Source of the DNA: Seminavis robusta
Lineage: Eukaryota; Bacillariophyta; Bacillariophyceae; Naviculales; Naviculaceae
Assembly: GCA_903772945.1 (NCBI GenBank)
Contig: CAICTM010000993.1
Location: 1-40,282 of the forward strand
DNA length: 40,282 nt
Direction: 5' to 3'
The translations under genes and the position numbers were made by a program. Shown here one piece after another: positions 1-9,150 of the stretch. Under the pieces are notes generated by a model. The model worked only from the letters and a program-made list of their open reading frames with translations. It made no database searches and was not told the DNA's origin. How positions within the stretch are numbered: the stretch's first letter is position 1; the number at the start of each line of letters is the position of its first letter.

Positions 1-1046
1 ACATAAAAAAATAAACGTATCTAATTTATTTGTGAACATGAAAGCCCCTCTGTTTTTTTCATCCCCCCCGGGCCATCTCCATTCTAAACCCAAGCCCTAG
101 AAAACCAGGTATTACCCCACTATTGACCTTAATATTACCCAACCTACAATTCTTTCCACAAATAGTATGTAAAATTCCCGTAGAATCTTCTATTTTATCC
201 CCCAACCTCCCTAAACTGCTCTCTTTTTTCAACGGTTTTATAGATGTTGAATGAAAGCACGACTCTTTGGGCAGTTATTTCATTCCAGTTCCTTGTGGGA
301 GTTGAACCTGACAGGATGTTCTTCGAAGTCAACAGGGGCCCAGTTCATCACTGTGACTCGTGCTTTTGAAATATGCTGGTGTTGGTGGGACTGAGTCGAT
401 CTTAATCGAATAGGTTCGAATTCGATTTGATTTAGAGTGTGGGTTAATGTATTCCTCGACATCATAATGGGGTCTCGTTTTAGAGTCTGGGTTAATGAGA
501 CAGTTAATGGGGGTTCTCGTTTTGTAGGAGAGACGTTAGGGCTTAGGTCCAAAGTGTGCCGTGGCATTAAATGTCAATGATGTCATCGCAGCCTTGAGAT
601 TTCAAAAAGAGACTGGCTATTTTTTGCTGCTAGTTTCGTCACGCCTGCCTGGTATCCATCTCTAAGTAATTGTCAAGCTGCAAACGATAATTGCTGCAGA
701 AAATCCTTCTGCCAAACAATGAATCGACTCTGCAAGCCATTCTGTGCAGTTTTCAGGTGCTTTTGGCAGAAAAAACGTCATCTGCCAGAGACAAACACCC
801 TCCTGGCAGAAAAAAAACACCTCCCGGCAGAAAAAACACCTCCCGGCAGAAAAAGCCATGCCGGCTTTCGGAACTGCAGAGTTCGAGGGCTTCTGCAGAG
901 TGCACGCCAGCCTGCTTCAGGAAAAAAAGTGTTTCTGCGGACTCAAAAAGGGCGTTTCTGCAGAGTTTTTCATTCCCAGTGTACCCTCACGAAGCACTTT
1001 TTCTAGCTTTTCTTGCTGATATCTTGAGTGGACAAAGAAATGAAAT
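1..1046. other. Intergenic, no gene recognised; short CTGCC/GGCAG repeats
   Basis: No open frame here resembles a known protein. Positions about 690-860 carry many copies of a short GGCAGAAAAA motif. Two consecutive units of about 23 bases (cctcccggcagaaaaaa type) lie near 808-853. Inverted TTCTGCC/GGCAGAA pairs could fold. The frames across this block look like by-products of the repeat. Confidence 0.5.
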
Positions 1047-2928
1047 TCAGGAGTCGCAAGAATGTCGCCAGTTGAGTTCTGCCCATCTCCATTCTCGATA
1101 GCTCGCAGCCATATGCATGACATCAGGCCAATCTGATTCATTTGAACGAGCAATTGTGTAGCTTCCGGATGTATTCTTTTCATCGAATGAATCAGACTTC
1201 AAGATTGGTGTTGCCATTCGTTGAGCACCCTCCACATACTTCTGGAGCAAGTTCACCTTCGTGCGTGGGATTGCTCCCATCTGCTGCCGGAAAGAGTCGG
1301 GACGATCCATGGCATAGACTCGGCCTGGCACTCGTTTTCCTTTCTTCCCCTTAGCCATGATCGTTTTCTTTTCATAGGGTGTGGTCATATGCACAATCTC
1401 AATGCCGGCACTGGAGGTGGAAGCTGTGGCAGTGGCACGGACTGGTGTTGCGGAACGGGCAGTAGCAGTAGCAGCAAACTCATGACCTTCGATACCAACG
1501 GAGATTCCAGCATTGTTGGAACAAGCTCGACAGATCCAGTCCCCTTCCGGAACGGCTTTGCGACGGATGCATATGACATGAAAGGCTTTTCCACAACCCG
1601 TACACACCTCTCCACCATCACAGACAATCAACTTGCCATGCTTCATGCAGACGCCACACAAGTCTTCCTCGCAAAAATGATTAAGATCTTCATTGCTATC
1701 CTCCTCGACATCGAGATCTTTATCCTCGGAATCTGATAGCTTAGTCAGCCTTTTCTTCATCTTCGGTTTTTTCTTTGGTTTTTCACAGCTGGGATCCCAT
1801 GCACTTTCCTCAGAGTCAGAGCTACTAGCAAAGTCAGAGTCATCGTGACCACTCTTATGCTTCCGCTTCTTGCGGCTGGGAAGGACGGTAACAAGCTTCA
1901 ATCTACGATGGTTAGCACGGGCGTATTCGCTTCCTGCTCTCTTCTTTTTGACATAACCGCTGCTCGTAACAACTCTCTTCGTGGCAGCAGGCTTGGATGG
2001 TGTCGCCACAGCAGCTTCATTGTCCTCTGGACGGGCCGTCTCAACCTCAGGTTCACTCAAACCCTTTGCTATGTAAGGGACGATGGCAGTGCAATTGACG
2101 GCAGCAGAAGCATTGTCCTTTGGACGGGACGTCTCAACTTCAGGTTCGCCCAATTGGTCGTCGTCATGATGGCCGACCACGGGCCCAAGCATCAGCATCG
2201 GCATCATCATCAGTCTTCTTCCAATGTTCTATGCCCATGTACTGATCGACAAGATCCATTTTACCCACGGCCACAAGGTGCTTCTCAAGCTTAGCTACCT
2301 CCAAAGCTCTTTGCAATATCTTGTTTTGATCCTGCTCAGGAATGGTGTCAAGTGGTTCTCCGGTGCGTTGTGCAAAGGCTTGGTTGTTGACATTCGGTGG
2401 CTGCAAATTCAATGAAACATGTCTTGCATCTATTCTGTAAAGGGCAAGAGTGTCTTCGACTGGATTTCAATTCAGAAGATGCTCATCTTCAGAACCACCA
2501 CAGTCATCAACAGAGGCCTTCTTGTCTCGTTTTGTCGTCCGGCCTCTCTGGAGCACAGCTTTGGGCTTCTGGGGAGGTGGTGGAGGATAATGAAGGCAAC
2601 GACCTCCAGCTTTGAATCGATCTGGCATGCTGTGGAGGAAGGGCTCCAAATCTTGAGGGATAATGGCATGTTCATGAGGCCTAACAAAGCGTAAGAGTCT
2701 AAACTTGATCAGCATCTCTTTAGTGTAGCCGTGGATGTTAAACTTCTTGGGAACTTCCTTCCAACCTGGTTGCTTGGCAACTGCACCAGTAAAAAGGAGT
2801 TCTTTGCCACACCAAAGCTCAAAATCCGGATGCACTATCTTCCCAGCTTTGATAGCAGCACCATTGCTAGCCTTTGGAAGGGTGATTCTGGGCAGTTTGC
2901 GGCCCGAAAAGGAAGAGGTGTTGCCCAT
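1047..2928 (-). CDS. PHD-finger protein, multi-exon or frame-interrupted
   Basis: Three minus-strand frames seem to belong to one gene. The first runs from ATG at 2928 to a TGA at 2467-2469. The same frame then stays open to about 2164. A different frame covers 2210 to the stop at 1047. The last part (nt about 1660-1515) contains a PHD zinc finger: CGVC, then VCD, CGKAFH, VIC and a closing CRAC, giving the C4HC3 ligand set. PHD fingers usually read histone H3 tails, so a chromatin role is likely from the family. Upstream of the finger are basic KKKRK-type stretches and acidic Ser/Asp/Glu runs, typical of nuclear proteins. Two similar segments, GEPEVETSRPKDN and SEPEVETARPEDN, form an internal duplication. 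The N-terminal exon matches nothing I recognise. The TGA and the frame change need introns (a candidate acceptor is TTTACAG or TTTGCAG near 2402-2420) or mean decay. Exon joins are unresolved. Confidence 0.6.
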
Positions 2929-3473
2929 TGTCGATTGTTGATATCAAGAACAAAAAATCGAAAAGCTGCTACTAGTACTATATCGAAGAGTTTGTGAGAT
3001 CGATTCAATCGTTCATCAATTTCATTCTTGCGTTACTCGAGCTAGCTTGCACGATAGGAGCGTTCAGCGTGTAACAGTGGTCGGGAGCTATCATTAGTGG
3101 AGTATGCAGACCTGTATAGTGGATTGGTCGGGCTTTCTTGCGGTCGTAAATTCTCATGGGGAAACAAGCAGTTTATTCATGGGGGAACAAGCAGTTTACG
3201 CATGGGGAAATAAGGATTTATTGTTTCCCCATGAGTCATGGGTAAACAAGCTGTTTCACCACGAGTTTCTTGTTTCCTCATGAGTAAACAAGAAATCCTT
3301 GTTTCCCCACGAGTGGTGGGGAAACAAGATGAGTCGTGAATTGGTGGCACGGTAACGTCCCAGATTTAAGTTTAAACTAAAGCACGACTCATTTGACTTG
3401 GAGATTTAACCATTTTTGTATTATTTCCGGGTCGCCCTGGTGGTTGGCGGCTGGCATTGTTGGAGTGTCAATA
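2929..3473. other. Intergenic with palindromic GTTTCCCC repeats
   Basis: This is the upstream region of the PHD gene. Between about 3158 and 3330, a motif like catggggaaacaag occurs several times directly. It also occurs several times in inverted form (cttgtttccccatgag), so the stretch can fold into alternative hairpins. No open frame is convincing. Confidence 0.5.
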
Positions 3474-3810
3474 CCGTGTCCGCAATAAGCGTTTTCTACT
3501 CTTTACATTATGTAGTTTCACTTTTTCTTGCAAAAGTTTCACTATTTTAAAAAGTGAAACAGTAAAGAGTAAAAGGTAAATCTACCTCATCTACCTCAAA
3601 AAAGGTAGAGGAAGTAGAAAATAGATTTACCTTTTCCACGTGTTCTCTTTGTCTTTCCGTTAAGTAAAATTGGTGAAAAGAAGTCATCGGAAGTCGTCAG
3701 GGAGTAAAGAAAGGAAGCTGTTATTGCGGACACACCCAGCTAAAATGGCAAAGAACTTCAAAGGGTAAAGAGTAAAGAGTAAACAGTAGAAATCCTTATT
3801 GCGGACACTG
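3474..3810. mobile_element. MITE, Tc1/mariner-like, 337 bp with TA flanks
   Basis: The ends form an imperfect inverted repeat of about 30 bases. The left end reads CCGTGTCCGCAATAAG. The reverse complement of the right end reads CAGTGTCCGCAATAAG, and similarity continues through a TTTCTACT-tTTTAC block. Both ends are directly flanked by TA (3472-3473 and 3811-3812), the target duplication expected of the Tc1/mariner superfamily, whose ends often begin CAGT. The interior has no transposase frame. It is built of hairpins: GTTTCAC/GTGAAAC arms near 3526-3560, and a pair of GGTAAATCTACC-like arms near 3575-3640. A further inner copy of the terminal motif (ttattgcggacac) lies at 3721-3733. It is therefore a non-autonomous element. 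The ends were aligned by eye. Confidence 0.75.
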
Positions 3811-4108
3811 TAATAAAGAGAAGTTGTGGCGAGATCGGTCATTTTCCTTGCCTTCTTCAACATATGACTGCTGAATGACTTGCAATAACTCATACAGTAA
3901 CAAGAACACAAAAATCGGAAGCGGAACTCGTACCGGTACATGTTTAAATGTACGAGTTACCGAAGTCATCGAACATCACACGGCTCGTCTCCCTTTTACC
4001 TTTTACGGCACCTCTTCCCACACCCGAAAGAGCATCGACAATTGACTCGAAGCAGCAAAAGAGCAACGACAAAGTCATCATCATCAGCAGCAACGAGAAC
4101 AATATCCG

Positions 4109-7039
4109 ATGGACTTCCTCAACGAGCACCTCAACGAGCACCATGAGTTCGAAGAGTCCGCTACTGAGGTGGTCTATCCAGAGACATTACAGTTTGGACA
4201 AGATGACCAAACGATGATTTCGAATGTGACCGATCTGTACACGGTGGAGTATCAGCCTGTGATCTACCCTTCCTTGCAGCATGTTTCAGACGATGAGACT
4301 GTGCACGACCCTTTCAATACGGAAGGAACACCAGCACCAGCAAATGCCGCTCACGGGAATCTCCAACAGGAGCAAGAAGAGGCACAGATTACTAGGAGGA
4401 GCTTCACGAGCAGGGTGCCAATAGAAAAATTGAAATTTCTGGATACTCTTGATGCTGGGCCACCTCCTCGGTATCAAAAACTGCCTTACGAAAAGGGAGG
4501 AGACGACACAAGTACCATAACTGGAAGTCAAGCTTCAACAATACTTGCTGCAAATAAGGGAGGAGATGACACAAGTACCGTTACTGGAAGTCAAGCTTCA
4601 ACAATACTTGCTGCAAATAAGGGTTCCTCAAAGATACCCGCACCCACAAGTACCGACAAAAATAGGAGCAATGGCTCCTCTGACAAAAAGGCTCCTCCAA
4701 TCAGTGTTCCAACCGCTTCCGCTGCCCCTTTGTCTCCTGACGTCAAGAGCAATGGAGTCTCCGCTGATAAAAAGGATCCCACAGTCACGGTGCCAACCGC
4801 AGCTACCTCCATTTCATCTGATGGCGACGTCACAAACATGGATCTGCAGAGCAACGATGAAGTCTCCGATGATAAAAAGGATCCGACGTTCAAGTGGCCA
4901 ACCACTGCTGCAGCGTCTACCACCTCCGATTCATCTCCTGGCGACGGTAAAAACATGGATCCGCAGAGCAATATCGGAATCTCCGATGATAAAAAGGATC
5001 CACAATTCATGGTGCCGACCGATGCTACAGCGACTGCCGCCTCCAATTCATCTAATGGCGACGGCACAACAAACATGGAACCAACCTCGTTCACAACCTC
5101 GGGTGTGGCCACTATCGAACAACTCATGAGTGATATCTTGGAGGCCCCTGCACCCTTGCCACCAAGCCTGAGACGGAATGGGAATATTGAACAACAGGCT
5201 CCCCCTGGAGCCTTTCGAGCCATCGCTGGTGGCCAACGCATTGAGCAAGTGAGTCAGCTCCACAAAGGGGGGATGGATGTTTTGGCACGACGGTACAGGG
5301 ATACGGATCACTCCATTCTACAATCATCAGGAGACGACAATTCTCAGGATTCTATGCTAGAACAAGCCGAAGAAGGAGCTGCTCCTCCAGACAACAACGA
5401 AAGCAACCACAACAATTTTCAAGATGAAAGAAGGGAAAGGGTTGCAATTACTGGAGAATTGATGACTGACACAATGCAAGGAAAGAAACTGTCATACTGG
5501 ACCATTGCCGGTGCCATTGGTTTGCTTGTTTCGATCATTATTATTGCAATTGTGGTTGGTGTTACAACCTCCAAGGACAAAACCAGCCAAGAGGAAGTTG
5601 ACGATACAACCAGCGCAGAAGAGATTGCCACATCGTTGTACACTTCTTCATTGGAAGACGTGTTTCCCACAGAAGAGTCATTGTTGTCCGATGAAACCCG
5701 ACAAGCCATTTTATCTGAAAACGGACAATCCCCTCAGGTTCAGGCATTTCAATGGCTGGCAGAAGATGAAAACTGGCAAAACTATGGCATGCCACAGCTA
5801 CAGCAGCGATTTGCTTTGGCCACAATCTACTATGCCACTGGTGGGCCCAAATGGTTTGATCACGTCCAAAATTCCAACTCTTACAACCTTTGGTTGGACT
5901 ATTCTACCCACGAGTGCTCCTGGTATGGCATGCCCAATGTGCATGGCCGGCCAAAGTGTTCCAACTACACAGCAATAAGCGAAGCATCTCTAGCCAATCC
6001 ATGGGATGCCCATTATGATTATCAATCCTTGCAGCTAGGTGCCAATCCAAGGCTCCTCCTCACTGCCAGGAATGCTGAAGCGAGGCTGCGAGGGACTCTT
6101 GTGCCAGAACTGGCACTCTTGACCAATCTACGAGAACTTGATGTTGAGCATCAAAGCATCAAGGGAACTATTCCCAATGAATTGACACAGCTCTCCAATA
6201 CACTTCAGTTCATATACTTGACAAAGTGCTTCTTTACGGGGACCATTCCAGCACAGCTATTCCTGTCATCTCGTTCACTCTTTTTGAGTCACAATCCTCG
6301 GTTGACATCATCTATCCCCGCCATTGGCGCTTCTTCCAAAATGGCACAATTGAAAATGACAGAAACAAATTTGCAAGGGACAATCCCAACAGAGCTTGGC
6401 TTGGCCACTGGACTGGAGGAACTGTTGTTGAATGGCAATGACTTGAAGGGACCAATCCCCAGTGAATTAGGGCAACTTTCCTCACTGAAAGTGCTGGACC
6501 TGACAGATAATGAACTCTCAGGTTCTATTCCCTTGGAGATTGGACACGCGCACCAGCTCCAGATTCTCAGGTTGGGGACTAATTTTGACTTGGAGGGAAC
6601 TTTGCCTATCAGTCTGGCCCTTCTCTCCAATCTGCAAGTGTTGGATATCTTCAAGAATTCCATTGAGGGAGCTCTATGGCCAGAACTGTTTTATGCGACA
6701 AGTGATTTCAATGACACATCGGCAGTGACAGCTTCTTGGCCAAAGCTCACTACCTTGATTGTCACTGAGAATGGTCTCACAGGTCCTATTCCTTCGGAAA
6801 TTGGCCTTAGCAGATCCTTGAAGGGTCTGTTTTTGGCCGGAAACCGCTTTGAATCTCAGCTGCCCACAGAACTTGGATTGTTGTCCCATTTAGCATGCTT
6901 GGGAATTGCACAAAATCAATTCACAGGCCAACTCCCCCCTGTTGGAATTGATACTGGTTTGTTGGCAGATGTCAATGCTGACCTGTCATCTTCATCAGAT
7001 TTGCGTGTGAACTTTGTATCTCAATGTGCTCAAAATTGA
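4109..7039 (+). CDS. LRR transmembrane protein, cytosolic N-terminus (paralogue 1)
   Basis: Protein of 976 residues. Residues 1 to about 460 are hydrophilic, without a signal peptide. They include a twice-repeated 21-residue unit (GGDDTST...LAANK, nt 4496-4621). About four degenerate repeats centred on SDDKKDP follow (nt about 4666-5085). A single hydrophobic helix (about 464-488, IAGAIGLLVSIIIIAIVVGV) follows. After it comes a Cys/Trp-containing cap (about 515-655, with QQRFALATIYYATGG and STHECSWYG). From about 660 to 955 there are plant-type leucine-rich repeats of the form LxLxxNxLxGxIP. Expected topology is N-inside, with LRRs outside the cell or in a lumen, which suits ligand recognition. 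There is no kinase domain, so signalling would need a partner. A cytosolic segment (IEQLM, APAPLP, PGAFR, LHKGG) is shared with the next gene. The start is the first in-frame ATG after a stop-rich leader. Family assignment is secure; the function is inferred. Confidence 0.88.
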   Translation: MDFLNEHLNEHHEFEESATEVVYPETLQFGQDDQTMISNVTDLYTVEYQPVIYPSLQHVSDDETVHDPFNTEGTPAPANAAHGNLQQEQEEAQITRRSFTSRVPIEKLKFLDTLDAGPPPRYQKLPYEKGGDDTSTITGSQASTILAANKGGDDTSTVTGSQASTILAANKGSSKIPAPTSTDKNRSNGSSDKKAPPISVPTASAAPLSPDVKSNGVSADKKDPTVTVPTAATSISSDGDVTNMDLQSNDEVSDDKKDPTFKWPTTAAASTTSDSSPGDGKNMDPQSNIGISDDKKDPQFMVPTDATATAASNSSNGDGTTNMEPTSFTTSGVATIEQLMSDILEAPAPLPPSLRRNGNIEQQAPPGAFRAIAGGQRIEQVSQLHKGGMDVLARRYRDTDHSILQSSGDDNSQDSMLEQAEEGAAPPDNNESNHNNFQDERRERVAITGELMTDTMQGKKLSYWTIAGAIGLLVSIIIIAIVVGVTTSKDKTSQEEVDDTTSAEEIATSLYTSSLEDVFPTEESLLSDETRQAILSENGQSPQVQAFQWLAEDENWQNYGMPQLQQRFALATIYYATGGPKWFDHVQNSNSYNLWLDYSTHECSWYGMPNVHGRPKCSNYTAISEASLANPWDAHYDYQSLQLGANPRLLLTARNAEARLRGTLVPELALLTNLRELDVEHQSIKGTIPNELTQLSNTLQFIYLTKCFFTGTIPAQLFLSSRSLFLSHNPRLTSSIPAIGASSKMAQLKMTETNLQGTIPTELGLATGLEELLLNGNDLKGPIPSELGQLSSLKVLDLTDNELSGSIPLEIGHAHQLQILRLGTNFDLEGTLPISLALLSNLQVLDIFKNSIEGALWPELFYATSDFNDTSAVTASWPKLTTLIVTENGLTGPIPSEIGLSRSLKGLFLAGNRFESQLPTELGLLSHLACLGIAQNQFTGQLPPVGIDTGLLADVNADLSSSSDLRVNFVSQCAQN
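4496..4621 (+). repeat. 63-bp tandem repeat inside LRR gene 1
   Basis: Two adjacent 63-base units (4496-4558 and 4559-4621) differ at only a few positions. They keep the reading frame, so the protein gains a repeated 21-residue Ser/Thr-rich segment on the cytosolic side. This looks like a recent in-frame duplication. Confidence 0.85.
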
Positions 7040-9150
7040 GCAGAATGTACTTTTATAGATCCAGCCTTTGGTGCTGACACAGGCAATGTGAATCTACATA
7101 ATAGTAACTGTTGTCAAATGTACGCTTGAGCTCCATCTCGGGTGATCTAGAGCTAGTCCAGAAGCAGACCTCGAATTTGACCAGTAGATACAGGACCGCC
7201 TATCACTAGTTAGCGTGCTTCTTGTGCGGTGGGATATTGTCTTGCCAGACTTCTCCACTAGATCGCCGATATCATTTGCCTTGTTGATAATGGCGATCAA
7301 CTATAGCTTGGTCTGGTTCGATGGACGACTCGACTCGACAGTCACTCGGGCTCTTCGAGGCTGCCCCCCTCAAAGCTACTACCAGTAGTAGGAGAGAAGT
7401 CTGCTACCGGTACCGCATCATGTACCCGTATGTGCTCCCGCAAGGTGAGAAACGGATCCGGTGATGCAAAGTACCAGTGGTACTCCGAATGAGGAGCCGT
7501 TGCATATTCTGCTGTGCAGCACAAGTTGAGGCTCGAGGGGATCATCAATACGTAACCAGTGCTTTGTGTTCTACTATCTCGTTATGGAGTATCTGCCTAG
7601 CTACACTCCATCATTGTCAGTCATCGATATGCAACCAGCCACTTTTGCATAGGTGCCAAAATGGCTGGTGCTGAATCAAATCTTGCAGCTAGCTACTGCG
7701 GTACAGGTAGACGCGGGGGCATTCTTTGCCCGAGCCGTTGGTTGGTTTTCATCTGGGTGTTCTGCTCGGTCAGCCAACAATCTCTAGCAGCTAGCTAGCT
7801 AGCGGAACCAAGCCAAAACGATCGCAGCGGTTTCCTTCCGTTGCTGGGCTCATGTACGGTACCCACGGGACGTGCTGAGACGGGTTGGAAGGGTCGCAAT
7901 GTCGCAGTTACTGTAGTTGACGCGTTCCGTTCCGGCAATGTTACCAGCCAACTTCTACCACTGGCTGGCAGCTAGACTAGAGCTGCTACGCTGTAGCGCT
8001 GTAGCCAATACTGTCGCGCTGATGACTCACTCCAGAATGCAGAATGCACAGCGCATGTACATAAGTACCGGTATGCCATGCATGTACCGGGACTGTCACG
8101 TCGAACTCAGGGAAAGCGAGTGCACACCTCACTCGCACTTAAGATAAGTGTGTTTAAAAGATACCAAGCAAGTACTCAACTTTACAGAAATGTTAAAGTA
8201 ACTGGGACACTCAGATTTCCCAAACCAGTAAGATATAATAAGCTACGAGTACTGAGGTCTCAGATCCTAGGCGAATACTAATACTATTTTGGGACTGATT
8301 GCAGCCAGTACCCACTATCTTCCACATCACCATCTGCATCCATATCCCCATCTTGGGGTGGCTCCTCTACCACACCAGCTTTGGTTTCATGAATTTTGGA
8401 TTTGCACCTTTGCCTTCTTGTGCTTTGGTGGTGGTTCCTCACTGTCTGAGGGCATGGTTGGTACCGGTAGTACCGATAGGATAGGGTTGTGGCAATAATG
8501 GCTAGCTAGTGGCAATAAGATACGAAAGATACTGAGATTGGGGGTGCTTGGAAGATAAATAATCAGTTTGACTTTGGGTGACAGGTACTCCCCAGTAACC
8601 CTAACCCTACTGGAATAATAATATAGTTATCTTATTGACGAGGTACCATAGATGTGAACATGGTTTGGGGAAGAGAGGTTACGTTACGTTCAACTTTATA
8701 CGCTCATAATGTACAAGCTTCCCCTACGACCTGGTGATGATGAATCTGGGAATTAAGGGATTCCTGATTGAATCTATTATAGTAAGTCTTACACTGCTAC
8801 CGGTAGAAAAGTGTGACAGTTATTTCCACCGATGCCAGTCAGAGGTTACAGTCATTCACTGATGGCGAGCTTTTTACCTCTTGGGCCTATTCAAGTTGTG
8901 TCGTTTATAATTTTTGCGAGGTGAGATGCCAAGAAACCCAGTCCAGCATGCCCAGTGCCCAGCACACAGTCTCTCCAAAGTTTCCATTACCGGCAGTAAA
9001 CAAGACCACAAAAGGGAAGGCATTTGACGGACATCGTCGTCGCACAGACCAGGTCAATCAGATTTCTATCTATTCATTCTGCTTGGGTATTTTGTCAATG
9101 AACGCGTTCTTGATTGACTAATCTCATCGATTGTATACAATATATTGATA
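7040..9150. other. Long intergenic region between the LRR paralogues
   Basis: About 2.1 kb without a convincing gene. Short frames here are Ser/His-rich, lack homology I can recognise, and several begin with non-ATG codons. The region is rich in short palindromes (TACCGGTA near 8068 and 8465, and CTAGCTAGCTAG near 7790). It also has a two-unit telomere-like stretch, taaccctaaccct, at 8596-8608. The last few hundred bases presumably hold the promoter and 5' untranslated region of the next gene. Confidence 0.5.

Noticed and set aside
8813..9121. Plus-strand frame of 102 codons just before LRR gene 2
   Set aside because: It begins at GTG, has no domain, and lies in the expected promoter and leader.
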